Shown: one piece after another, positions 7,391 through 15,193 of the stretch | Position numbering within the stretch: position 1 is the first letter of the stretch | Layout of the letters: each line of letters starts with the position of its first letter | From: DASQFD01 sp035633255 | GTDB lineage: Bacteria; Actinomycetota; Actinomycetes; Actinomycetales; Dermatophilaceae | NCBI GenBank assembly: GCA_035633255.1 | Contig: DASQFD010000018.1 | Coordinates: forward strand, 1-28,138 | Direction: 5' to 3' | Length of the DNA: 28,138 bases | Notes under the pieces: generated by a model | What the model was told of the DNA's origin: nothing | Seen by the model: the letters and a program-made list of their open reading frames with translations, nothing else | Databases searched by the model: none | Position numbers and translations under genes: made by a program

Positions 7391-9202
7391 ATGGGCATCG
7401 ACGCGGCACGGCTCCTCGACCGCCACGGGCACGACCGCACGCGCCTTCTCGACATGCTGTGGGAGGTGCAGCGCGCCGAGGGCCACCTGCCCCAACCGGT
7501 CGTCGAGGAGCTCGCCGCGGGGCTCGGCACCACCGCCGGCGACATCCACGAGACGGCGTCGTTCTACCACTTCTTCCACGACGAGCCGGGCGGCCGGCAC
7601 CGGGTCTACCTCGCCGACACCGTAGTCGCCAAGATGCGCGGGTATGCCGACGTGCGCGCCGCCCTGGAGCGCGAGACCGGGGCGTGCTTCGGTGGCCCGC
7701 CCGACCCCACCGGGACCTTCTCGCTGCACGACACCCCGTGCATCGGCCTCTCCGACCAGGAGCCGGCGATGCTCGTCGACGAGGTCGTCTTCACGAGGCT
7801 CCGGCCGGGGAAGGTCGCCGACATCGTCGGCCAGCTGCGGGCCGGGCTCACCGCCGAGGAGGTGGCCAACCCGGTCGGGCTCCCTCGGGACGAGGTGGCC
7901 TACGTCGACAACCTCGTCGAGACCAACGTGCGGACCAAGGGGCCGGTCTTCTTCCGCTACCCCGCGGACTACCGCATGCTCCTGCGGGACTGCCTGGTCC
8001 TGACCCCCGAGCAGATCACCGAGCGGATCTCCGAGTCCGGCCTGCGGGGGCGGGGCGGCGCCGGCTTCTCCACGGGCCTGAAGTGGCAGCTGTGCCGGTC
8101 GGCATACGGGGACCGGAAGTACGTGATCTGCAACGCCGACGAGGGGGAGCCCGGCACCTTCAAGGACCGCGTCCTGCTCACCCGGTCGCCCAAGCAGGTC
8201 TTCACCGGCATGGTCATCGCCGCCTACGCGATCGGCGCCAGCGGGGGGCTGGTCTACCTGCGGGCCGAGTACGCCTACCTCCAGCCCTATCTGGAGCGGC
8301 AGCTGGAGGAGATGCGCGCGGACGGCCTGCTCGGCCACGACATCCTCGGGCGGGCGCCCTTCGACTTCGACATCCGCATCCAGCTCGGCGCCGGCGCCTA
8401 CGTCTGCGGTGAGGAGTCGGCGCTGATCGAGTCGTGCGAGGGCAAGCGGGGCACCCCTCGGCTCAAGCCGCCCTTCCCGGCCCAGCAGGGCTACCTCGGG
8501 CAGCCGACGTGCATCGACAACGTGGAGTCGTTCGGGACGATCACCCGGATCCTCGAGGAGGGGCCGGGATGGTTCCGGGCGATGGGCACGGCGGACTCGG
8601 CCGGGACCCGACTGATAAGCGTCGCCGGTGACGCCCGCAAGCCGGGGGTCTACGAGGTGGAGTGGGGGACCACGCTGGCGGAGGCGCTGGCCCTGGTCGG
8701 AGCGGAGGACGCGCGCGCCGTGCAGGTCGCCGGCCCGTCCGGGGAGTGCGTGTCGCCGGAGCTCGATGGCGAACGCCGCCTCGCGTTCGAGGACCTGAGC
8801 TGCAACGGGGCCTTCACCGTCTTCGGCCGCGACCGGGACCTGCTGCGGGTGGTCCGCGACTACGTCAAGTTCTTCGCCGACGAGTCGTGCGGCATCTGCG
8901 TGCCGTGCCGGGTCGGCAACACCGAGCTGCTGCACAAGGTGGACCTCTTCCTCGCCGGGCGGGCGAGCGAGCCCGACGTGGAGGACCTGCGGCGGTGGAG
9001 CGCGATCATCCGCGGCGCCAGCCGGTGCGGGCTGGGCGCGACGTCGCCCAAGCCGGTGCTCACCACGCTGTCGAGGTTCCCCGAGATCTACCGGGAGCGG
9101 ATGGCCGCCGGGGGCGGCCCGCTGCTGCCGGCATACGACCTGGCGGGCCAGCTGGCCGGCTACGACGCCGCGATCCGGGAGCTGGAGGGGGAGCTGCGAT
9201 GA
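7391..9202 (+). CDS. hoxF: HoxF, NAD-reducing hydrogenase diaphorase subunit (NuoE-NuoF fusion)
   Basis: FMN- and NAD-binding subunit that passes electrons from HoxU to NAD+. 603 residues. Residues about 1-150 are a NuoE/HoxE-like domain; 160-600 are NuoF-like with the FMN/NAD motifs GRGGAGFSTG, NADEGEPGTFKDR and GAGAYVCGEESALIES, then [4Fe-4S] ligands C500, C503, C506 and C546. In the NuoE-like part only C117 (PCIGLSD) aligns with one of the four Cys that normally hold a [2Fe-2S] cluster; the first pair is replaced (YLADTVVAKM) and the last is Ser, so that cluster is probably lost. The fusion explains the absence of a separate hoxE. First gene of hoxFUYHWI; its stop overlaps hoxU as ATGA. 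Confidence 0.95.
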   Translation: MGIDAARLLDRHGHDRTRLLDMLWEVQRAEGHLPQPVVEELAAGLGTTAGDIHETASFYHFFHDEPGGRHRVYLADTVVAKMRGYADVRAALERETGACFGGPPDPTGTFSLHDTPCIGLSDQEPAMLVDEVVFTRLRPGKVADIVGQLRAGLTAEEVANPVGLPRDEVAYVDNLVETNVRTKGPVFFRYPADYRMLLRDCLVLTPEQITERISESGLRGRGGAGFSTGLKWQLCRSAYGDRKYVICNADEGEPGTFKDRVLLTRSPKQVFTGMVIAAYAIGASGGLVYLRAEYAYLQPYLERQLEEMRADGLLGHDILGRAPFDFDIRIQLGAGAYVCGEESALIESCEGKRGTPRLKPPFPAQQGYLGQPTCIDNVESFGTITRILEEGPGWFRAMGTADSAGTRLISVAGDARKPGVYEVEWGTTLAEALALVGAEDARAVQVAGPSGECVSPELDGERRLAFEDLSCNGAFTVFGRDRDLLRVVRDYVKFFADESCGICVPCRVGNTELLHKVDLFLAGRASEPDVEDLRRWSAIIRGASRCGLGATSPKPVLTTLSRFPEIYRERMAAGGGPLLPAYDLAGQLAGYDAAIRELEGELR

Positions 9203-9903
9203 CCATCCAGATCAGCATCGACGGCGAGGTCGTCACGACGAGCGCCGGCAAGGCCGTCGTCGACGTCGCCGCCGCGCACGGCACCTACGTCCCGACGCTC
9301 TGCTACCACCCCGGGCACGCCTGCCTGGGCACCTGCCGCGTGTGCACGGTCCGGGTCAACGGCGCCATGGTCGCGTCCTGCACCCTGGAGGCGCGCGACG
9401 GCATGGTCGTGGAGGTGGACACCCCCGAGCTGCGGGACACCCGGCAGGCCCTGGTGGAGATGCTCTTCGTCGACGGCATCCACAACTGCCCCAGCTGCGA
9501 GAAGAGCGGCCGCTGCACCCTGCAGGCGCTGGGCATCGAGATGAGCCTGGAGAAGCCGCGCTTCCCGTACCGCTACCCCGCCCGGGAGGCCCAGCACGGC
9601 GCCGCGGAGCTGTGGCTGGAGCGCGACCGGTGCATCTTCTGCCAGCGGTGCGTGGAGTTCGTGCGCGACGCGGAGACCGGGCGCAAGGTCTTCAGCATCT
9701 ACGGGCGCGGGGAGAAGGCCCGGATCGAGATGGACGAGGACCTCGCCGACGCGATGACCCCCGAGCAGGTCGACGAGGCGGTGGCCCTGTGCCCCGTGGG
9801 GGCGATCCTGCACAAGGGGGTCGGCTACGACACACCGATCGGCAGGCGACGCTACGAGACCGTCTCGCTGAAGGACCGCGTTCTCGGGCGGAGGCCGTCA
9901 TGA
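9199..9903 (+). CDS. hoxU: HoxU, diaphorase iron-sulphur subunit
   Basis: NuoG-like electron-transfer subunit linking HoxY to HoxF. 234 residues. A plant-ferredoxin [2Fe-2S] site is formed by C35, C46, C49 and C61. A HxCPSC cluster motif with C106 (H95, C97, C100) matches the His-ligated [4Fe-4S] site of HoxU proteins. A further cluster has C145, C148, C151 and C198 (LCPVGAI). Start and stop overlap hoxF and hoxY by 4 nt each, indicating tight translational coupling. Confidence 0.95.
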   Translation: MTIQISIDGEVVTTSAGKAVVDVAAAHGTYVPTLCYHPGHACLGTCRVCTVRVNGAMVASCTLEARDGMVVEVDTPELRDTRQALVEMLFVDGIHNCPSCEKSGRCTLQALGIEMSLEKPRFPYRYPAREAQHGAAELWLERDRCIFCQRCVEFVRDAETGRKVFSIYGRGEKARIEMDEDLADAMTPEQVDEAVALCPVGAILHKGVGYDTPIGRRRYETVSLKDRVLGRRPS

Positions 9904-10565
9904 CCGAACCGGCTCACCTCTCCGGGCACTCCTCCTCCTCCCCCTCCTCCTCGGGCGAGGAGGCCTCGCACGACCTGCCCCGCACCGCCGTCGCCCCGGG
10001 GACCGCGGCCGCCCGCGACGGCAAGATCAAGATGGCGACGATCTCGCTCGCCGGGTGCTGGGGCTGCAACCTCAGCCTCCTCGACCTCGACGAGCGCATC
10101 CTGCCGCTGCTGGACAAGGTGACGATCACCCGCAGCTCGTTCACCGACATCAAGCGCATCACCGAGCGGTGCACCGTCGGCTTCGTCGAGGGGGGCGTCG
10201 CCAACGAGGAGAACATCGAGACCCTCGAGCACTTCCGCGAGAACTGCGACCTGCTCATCGAGGTCGGCGCCTGTGCCATCTGGGGCGGGATCCCCTCGCT
10301 GCGCAACGCGGTCGGGCTCACGGCCTGCCTGCGGGAGGCCTACGTGGACAGCCCGACCCGCCCGGCCGGGTCGCTGCCGGTCATCCCGCGCCACGAGGAC
10401 ATCCCGGTCCTGACCACGCAGGTCAGGCCCTGTCACGAGGTCGTCCACATGGACTACTTCATCACCGGCTGCCCACCCGACGGCAACCAGATCTTCTCGG
10501 TGCTCGACGACCTGGCGAACGGACGCCCGGTCAACCTGCCCACCGCGATCACGCGGTACGACTGA
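9900..10565 (+). CDS. hoxY: HoxY, [NiFe] hydrogenase small subunit
   Basis: Small subunit carrying the single proximal [4Fe-4S] cluster of the soluble hydrogenase. 221 residues. Cluster ligands: C53 and C56 (AGCWGCNLSLLDLDE), C125 (EVGACAIWGG) and C191 (ITGCPPDGNQ). No Tat signal, as expected for a cytoplasmic enzyme. The first 40 residues are an extra Ser/Ala-rich tail (SSSSPSSSGEE) before the conserved core begins at KIKMATISLAGCW. A later start is possible, but ATG 9900 overlaps hoxU as ATGA, like the other junctions. Confidence 0.95.
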   Translation: MTEPAHLSGHSSSSPSSSGEEASHDLPRTAVAPGTAAARDGKIKMATISLAGCWGCNLSLLDLDERILPLLDKVTITRSSFTDIKRITERCTVGFVEGGVANEENIETLEHFRENCDLLIEVGACAIWGGIPSLRNAVGLTACLREAYVDSPTRPAGSLPVIPRHEDIPVLTTQVRPCHEVVHMDYFITGCPPDGNQIFSVLDDLANGRPVNLPTAITRYD

Positions 10566-10604
10566 CGTGGTCGCCCCCCGTCCGACGGACCTCCCGGAGG
10601 AGCC

Positions 10605-12074
10605 ATGAGCCGCAAGCTCGTCATCGACCCCGTCACCCGCATCGAGGGTCACGGGAAGGTCGTCGTGCACCTCGACGACGACAACCAGGTGTCCGACGCC
10701 CGGCTGCACGTCGTGGAGTTCCGGGGCTACGAGCGCTTCGTCCAGGGACACCCGTACTGGGAGGCGCCGGTCCTGCTGCAGCGGATCTGCGGGATCTGCT
10801 TCGTCAGCCACCACCTCGCGGGCGCCAAGGCGATCGACGACGTGGTCGGGGCCGGCGTGAACGCGCCGACCGGGATCCCCGTCGCCGCGGAGAAGATGCG
10901 CCGGCTGGGCCACTACGCGCAGATGCTGCAGTCGCACGCCACGGCGTACTTCTACCTCGTGGTCCCGGAGATGCTCTTCGGGATGGACGCGCCGCCCGAG
11001 CAGCGCAACGTCCTCGGTCTCATCGAGGCCGACCCGGGGCTGGTCACCCGGGTGGTGATGCTGCGCAAGTGGGGCCAGGAGATCATCCAGACCGTCTTCG
11101 GCAAGCGGATGCACGGGATCTCCGCCATCCCGGGTGGGGTGCAGAAGGGCCTGACCATCGCGGAGCGCGACCGCTTCCTCAACGGCGACGAGGGCATACC
11201 GTCCATGGCGCAGGTCATGGAGTACGCGCAGGACGGGCTGAGGGTCTGGCACGACTTCCACGAGAAGCACCGCGCGGAGGTGGACTCCTTCGCCGTCGTG
11301 CCCGCCCTGTCGATGTCGCTGGTCGGCGACGACGGCAACGTCGACTACTACCACGGCCGGCTCCGGGTGACCGACGAGCACAAGCGGGTGGTCGACGACT
11401 TCGACTACCACGACTACCTCGACCACTTCTCCGAAGGCGTGGAGCCGTGGAGCTACATGAAGTTCCCGTTCCTGAAGAAGCTGGGGCGCGAGCAGGGCTC
11501 GGTGCGGGTCGGCACCCTGGCCCGGATGAACGTCACCGAGACGCTGCCGACCAAGTTCGCCGCCGACGCGCTCGACCGCTTCCACGGGTACACCCACGGC
11601 GAGGCGAACCTCGCGACGCTGCACTCGAACTGGGCGCGCGCCATCGAGATCATCCACGCCGCCGAGCTCATCGAGGAGCTGCTGCGCGACCCCGACCTGC
11701 AGAGCGAGGACCTGGTCACCGACCCGGGCCCGAGCGGGTGGACCGGTGAGGGGGTCGGCGTGGTCGAGGCACCCCGCGGGACGCTGCTGCACCACTACCG
11801 CGCCGACGCGGACGGGGCGATGACCTTCGCCAACCTCATCGTGGCCACGACCCAGAACAACGAGGTGCTCAACCGGACGGTGCGGGCGGTCGCCGAGGAG
11901 CAGCTCACCGGGAAGGTCGAGGTCACCGAGGGGATGATGAACGCCATCGAGGTAGGGCTGCGGGCCTACGACCCGTGCCTGAGCTGCGCCACGCACGCCC
12001 TGGGCCAGATGCCGCTCGTCGTCACCGTGGTGGACGCCGCGGGGGACGTCGTCGCCGAGCGGGTGCGCTCGTGA
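10605..12074 (+). CDS. hoxH: HoxH, [NiFe] hydrogenase large subunit (H2-activating)
   Basis: Catalytic subunit holding the Ni-Fe(CN)2CO site that splits H2. 489 residues. Ligand motif L1 is RICGIC with C62/C65 and following His (FVSHH). L2 is DPCLSCATH with C458/C461. A 25-residue C-terminal tail follows H464 (ALGQMPLVV...), the expected cleavage point for HoxW after nickel insertion. The N-terminus IDPVTRIEGHGKV and the partner set HoxFUY place it with the NAD-linked group 3d enzymes. GGAGGAGCC precedes the ATG. Confidence 0.96.
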   Translation: MSRKLVIDPVTRIEGHGKVVVHLDDDNQVSDARLHVVEFRGYERFVQGHPYWEAPVLLQRICGICFVSHHLAGAKAIDDVVGAGVNAPTGIPVAAEKMRRLGHYAQMLQSHATAYFYLVVPEMLFGMDAPPEQRNVLGLIEADPGLVTRVVMLRKWGQEIIQTVFGKRMHGISAIPGGVQKGLTIAERDRFLNGDEGIPSMAQVMEYAQDGLRVWHDFHEKHRAEVDSFAVVPALSMSLVGDDGNVDYYHGRLRVTDEHKRVVDDFDYHDYLDHFSEGVEPWSYMKFPFLKKLGREQGSVRVGTLARMNVTETLPTKFAADALDRFHGYTHGEANLATLHSNWARAIEIIHAAELIEELLRDPDLQSEDLVTDPGPSGWTGEGVGVVEAPRGTLLHHYRADADGAMTFANLIVATTQNNEVLNRTVRAVAEEQLTGKVEVTEGMMNAIEVGLRAYDPCLSCATHALGQMPLVVTVVDAAGDVVAERVRS

Positions 12075-12625
12075 GTGCGCCCGCGCCCGCGCTCGGGACC
12101 CGGCTCTCCGGCTACGACGACCCGACGTGCCTGGTGGTCGGCGTGGGCAACGTCGGGCGCGAGGACGACGGGCTCGGCTGGGCGTTCGTCGACCGGCTCG
12201 AGGAGACCGGCGCCTGCGCTCGTGCCGAGGTGGTGCAGCGCTACCAGCTGCTGCTCGAGGACGCGGACCTGTTCTCCCGCTTCGAGCGGGTGCTCGTGGT
12301 GGACGCGACCCGGGACGCCGGCGTGACGGCATACGGGGTGCAGGTCCCGGAGCCACGGCTGGACGTGACGTTCACCTCGCACGCGATGTCGGTGCCGTGC
12401 GTGCTGGCCACGACGGCGACCTGCTTCGGCCGGGTGCCGCAGGTGGAGGTGCTGGCGATCCGCGGCTACTCCTGGGACCTGTGCACCGGGCTGACCGATC
12501 AGGCCGCGGCCAACCTGGACGCGGCCCTGGACGCCCTGGGGTGTCCGCCCCCCGGCACCGGGCGGCCCGGCCGGCCCGGCCGGACTGACCGTGACGTACC
12601 CGCTCTCGGCGCGTGTGGAGGATGA
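12071..12625 (+). CDS. hoxW: HoxW, HoxH C-terminal maturation endopeptidase
   Basis: Nickel-dependent protease that removes the C-terminal tail of HoxH once Ni is in place. 184 residues from GTG 12071, which overlaps the hoxH stop (GTGA). HyaD/HycI-family signature GNVGREDDGLGW (residues 26-37); likely Ni-sensing ligands include the acidic residue in this motif, D78 and H104 (FTSHAMS). The last 30 residues are a Gly/Pro/Arg-rich low-complexity tail. Confidence 0.92.
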   Translation: MSAPAPALGTRLSGYDDPTCLVVGVGNVGREDDGLGWAFVDRLEETGACARAEVVQRYQLLLEDADLFSRFERVLVVDATRDAGVTAYGVQVPEPRLDVTFTSHAMSVPCVLATTATCFGRVPQVEVLAIRGYSWDLCTGLTDQAAANLDAALDALGCPPPGTGRPGRPGRTDRDVPALGACGG

Positions 12626-12627
12626 GG

Positions 12628-13128
12628 ATGGACGAGAAGACGTTCGACCGGGTCGCGACGACCATCTACGAGGCCCCCCTGGGCACCTACATCGGGCGGG
12701 AGGGCGCGGAGGTGCTCGCCGAGTTCGCCGGCGAGGAGGTGACCCTGACCGACAAGGAGTTCCTCTTCCACCAGGGCGAGTTCGCGCGGACGTTCTACAT
12801 CGTCACCGGCGGGCGGCTCGCCTTCGTGCGCGAGGCGACGGCCAGCAAGCCCGAGGTCATCATCCACGTCCTGGAGAAGGGCGACCTCTGCGGTGAGATG
12901 AGCTTCATCGACGGTGGTGAGTACACCGTGTCGTGCTGTGCGCTGGGCCCGGCAGCGGTCCTGTCCTTCCGCGTCGGTGACCTCTCGCCGCTGGTGGAGA
13001 AGCACCCACGCGTCCTCTATGACTTCATGCGGGCGGTCATCGCCCGGGCCCACTCGACGAGCGCGTCGCTGAGCCGGCAGCGCCAGGAGCTCGCCGACTT
13101 CATCGCCACCGGAGGCAAGCGCGGCTGA
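12628..13128 (+). CDS. hoxI: HoxI-like protein, cyclic-nucleotide-binding fold
   Basis: 166 residues with a CNB beta-roll (about 28-130: FLFHQGEFARTFYIVTGG, EKGDLCGEMSFIDG) and a helical tail but no DNA-binding domain. In Cupriavidus necator the sixth hox gene, hoxI, encodes a protein of this size and fold that forms a dimer on the soluble hydrogenase; the position after hoxW and the length match. The GE-phosphate-binding segment is GEMSFIDGGEYTVS rather than the usual GE-x-ALL-x-RAA, so cAMP binding is doubtful. ATG 12628 is chosen because GGAGG lies 7 bases upstream; GTG 12613 and ATG 12622 are alternatives. Confidence 0.8.
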   Translation: MDEKTFDRVATTIYEAPLGTYIGREGAEVLAEFAGEEVTLTDKEFLFHQGEFARTFYIVTGGRLAFVREATASKPEVIIHVLEKGDLCGEMSFIDGGEYTVSCCALGPAAVLSFRVGDLSPLVEKHPRVLYDFMRAVIARAHSTSASLSRQRQELADFIATGGKRG

Positions 13129-13158
13129 CGCGCGCCACCGGCATGCCACCATCGTGGC

Positions 13159-14133
13159 GTGGAGGACATGTCGGTCGGTGAGATGGCGGGACGCCTCGGT
13201 GTCACGCCGTCCACCGTGCGGATGTGGGGCACGCGGTACGGACTGCACGCCTCGGCGCGCAGTGCCGGGGGGCATCGCCGGTACACCGCCGCGGACGTCG
13301 ACCGCCTGCAGCAGATGCAGGAGCTGGTCAACAGGGGGGTCGACCCGGCCGAGGCGGCGGCCCGCGCGCTCGCCGCGGGCGGCGCCGCGGGTCCCGGGGG
13401 CGCCGCGGGTCCCGAGGGGACCACGGGTCCCGGGCGGTCCGCGGGCCCCGGGCGACCGGGCGGGCCGGGCGGTTCGGTGCTCGCCGTCCCCGGCGCCGAC
13501 TGCCGCGTCCGCGGGCTGGCCAGGGCCGCCAGCCGCCTCCAGGACGGTGAGGTCACCGCCATCGTGAGCGCCGCCCTGCGCGAAGAAGGCGCCGCCGCCA
13601 CCTGGACCGGGCTGGTGGTGCCGGTGCTCGTCGCCGCCGGGGAGCACTGGGAGCGGGGCGGCACCGGCATCGAGGTCGAGCACCTGCTGACCTCCGCCGT
13701 GTCGGTCGCCTTCACCGGCTACGTGTCCGGCCTCCCCGAAATTGCACAAGATCGGCCCGTGGTGCTGGCGGGGGGGCCGAACGAGGACCACGTCCTCACG
13801 CTCCACGCGGTCCGCTCGGCGCTGGCCGAGCGAGGCGTGCCGGTCCGGTTCCTCGGGCCGCGGACGCCGCTCGGGGCGCTCACGGCGACGGCCCGCCTGA
13901 CCAGGACGCCGGCGGTGCTGATCTGGGCCAGCCTGGCGGATTCCGAGGCGGCAGACGGGCTGGCGGAGCTGCGGGCGGCTCACCGGCGGTTGCTGCTGCT
14001 CGTCGCGGGACCCGGCTGGACCGGCCTGGACACCGCGCCGGCCACGGTCTGCACCAGCCTGGACGACGCGGTCGCCCGGTTGGGCGGGGCCTGGGGGCGG
14101 CGGCTCGGCGGCGCTGCCGAACGTGACGAATGA
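13159..14133 (+). CDS. MerR-family regulator with cobalamin-binding domain (LitR/CarH type)
   Basis: Probable B12-dependent photoreceptor repressor. 324 residues from GTG 13159 (ATG 13168 also possible). The N-terminal MerR winged helix covers about 1-70 (MSVGEMAGRLGVTPSTVRMWGTRYG). A Gly/Pro-rich repeat linker spans about 73-112. A helical bundle carries the W-x9-EH adenosylcobalamin motif (W164, E174, H175). The Rossmann B12 domain has NEDHVLTL with H211 where CarH has ExHxxG; the Gly is Thr here. It lies 30 bases after hoxI and directly upstream of the rhodopsin gene, so the likely target is light-dependent expression of rhodopsin. ATTGCACAAGAT inside the gene and ACTTGCACAAGT just after its stop may be its operators. 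Confidence 0.8.
   Translation: MEDMSVGEMAGRLGVTPSTVRMWGTRYGLHASARSAGGHRRYTAADVDRLQQMQELVNRGVDPAEAAARALAAGGAAGPGGAAGPEGTTGPGRSAGPGRPGGPGGSVLAVPGADCRVRGLARAASRLQDGEVTAIVSAALREEGAAATWTGLVVPVLVAAGEHWERGGTGIEVEHLLTSAVSVAFTGYVSGLPEIAQDRPVVLAGGPNEDHVLTLHAVRSALAERGVPVRFLGPRTPLGALTATARLTRTPAVLIWASLADSEAADGLAELRAAHRRLLLLVAGPGWTGLDTAPATVCTSLDDAVARLGGAWGRRLGGAAERDE
13741..13752 (+). promoter_or_regulatory. Operator-like motif inside the MerR gene
   Basis: ATTGCACAAGAT, AT-rich against GC-rich coding sequence and using the codons ATT and GCA, rare here. It shares the 9-base core TTGCACAAG with 14137-14145 just upstream of the rhodopsin gene. It may be an intragenic auxiliary operator or a coincidence. 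Confidence 0.35.
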
Positions 14134-14134
14134 A

Positions 14135-14177
14135 ACTTGCACAAGTCTTGACCTGACCCCAGCCGGAGGCGTCTACT
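14135..14177 (+). promoter_or_regulatory. Putative operator and promoter of the rhodopsin operon
   Basis: The palindrome ACTTG-CA-CAAGT (14135-14146) starts two bases after the MerR stop and abuts a -35-like TTGACC (14148-14153). A weak -10 TCTACT (14172-14177) follows after 18 bases. The dyad touching the -35 box fits repression by the adjacent LitR/CarH-type protein. Assigned by pattern only. Confidence 0.4.
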
Positions 14178-14254
14178 GGGAGGGCTTCCGCACCCTCGGG
14201 AGCGCTCTCGACGGCCGCCATGCACGCATCGGCGCCTCAAGGCCAGGAGTCCGC

Positions 14255-15193
14255 ATGAACGACGACCAGTCGGCAGTCAACATCCCCTCGCTCACGGCCG
14301 GCCAGTTCGACATCGTCTACAACCTGTTGTCGCTGACCATCGCCTCGATGCTCTTCACCGCCCTCTACCTCGTGCTCTCCCAGCGCCGGGTCGCGCCTCG
14401 CTACCGGAACGCGGTCGTCGTCTCCGCCATCGTGTGTGGCATCGCCGCGTACCACTACTTCCGGATCTTCCAGAACTTCAAGGAGAGCTACCCACCGGGG
14501 GAGGGGGTCACGTCCGACCACCAGCTCTCGAACGTCGTCTTCAACGAGGCCTACCGCTATGTCGACTGGCTGCTCACCGTGCCACTGCTTCTCGTCGAGA
14601 CCGTCGCGGTGATGGCCCTGGCTCGTGCCGCCCAGCGCTCCCTGCTGGTCAAGCTCATCCCGGCGGCCGTCGCGATGATCCTGCTCGGCTACCCCGGTGA
14701 GGTCGCGACGACCAACACCGCACGGCTGATCTGGGGCTTCCTCGCGACCCTGCCCTTCATCTACATCGTCTACGTGCTCTTCGTGGAGCTGTCGCGGTCC
14801 CTGGACCGGCAGCCTCCCGAGGTCCGGCGGGTCGCCAAGCTGCTGCCGGTCACCCTCGTCGCGCTCTGGTCCGTCTACCCGGTCGCCTACCTCTTCCCGG
14901 TCTTCGGCGGGGACTTCTTCGGGGGCGCGGACGGGTTCGTCCTCCGCCAGGCCGGCTACAGCATCGCCGACATCCTCGCCAAGGCCGCGTTCGGGCTGCT
15001 GATCTTCTACGTCGCCCGGGTCCAGAGCCGACTGGACGACACGGCCTACGACGACGACCACTCGGTGACCGGGCACACCTCCCCGGCCACGAGCAACGGC
15101 TCCAGCGGTGACGCCTCCATCGGGAGCGCTGCCACCGGTGTGCCGGTCGGCGAGGTCACCGGCGCGCAGGCGTCCGCGGTGGGCCGGTCATGA
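14255..15193 (+). CDS. Microbial (type 1) rhodopsin, outward proton pump type
   Basis: 312-residue, seven-helix retinal protein of the plasma membrane. Start ATG 14255 is preceded by AGGAG; an upstream in-frame ATG at 14123 overlaps the regulator and adds a non-membrane tail. Helix C reads YRYVDWLLTVPLLLVE: R101, proton acceptor D104, T108 and donor E115, the D-T-E pattern of proteorhodopsin/xanthorhodopsin-like H+ pumps. H67 in helix B is the expected partner of D104. Helix G has D239 and Schiff-base K243 (GYSIADILAKAAFG). G161 in helix E (RLIWGFLAT) takes the place of bacteriorhodopsin W138, as in xanthorhodopsin, where it makes room for a carotenoid antenna. The Ser/Gly-rich cytoplasmic tail is about 50 residues. 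No retinal-synthesis gene is nearby. Confidence 0.95.
   Translation: MNDDQSAVNIPSLTAGQFDIVYNLLSLTIASMLFTALYLVLSQRRVAPRYRNAVVVSAIVCGIAAYHYFRIFQNFKESYPPGEGVTSDHQLSNVVFNEAYRYVDWLLTVPLLLVETVAVMALARAAQRSLLVKLIPAAVAMILLGYPGEVATTNTARLIWGFLATLPFIYIVYVLFVELSRSLDRQPPEVRRVAKLLPVTLVALWSVYPVAYLFPVFGGDFFGGADGFVLRQAGYSIADILAKAAFGLLIFYVARVQSRLDDTAYDDDHSVTGHTSPATSNGSSGDASIGSAATGVPVGEVTGAQASAVGRS

Noticed and set aside
9852..12356. Minus-strand open frame of 834 codons opposite hoxY, hoxH and hoxW
   Set aside because: Antisense shadow of hydrogenase genes whose catalytic motifs are intact on the plus strand.
13370..13475. Possible CRISPR-like array of GC-rich repeats
   Set aside because: Units are irregular, in frame and encode a Gly/Pro linker; there are no spacers.
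14123..14254. Upstream ATG for the rhodopsin
   Set aside because: It overlaps the regulator gene and crosses the likely promoter; ATG 14255 has a good ribosome site and places helix A normally.
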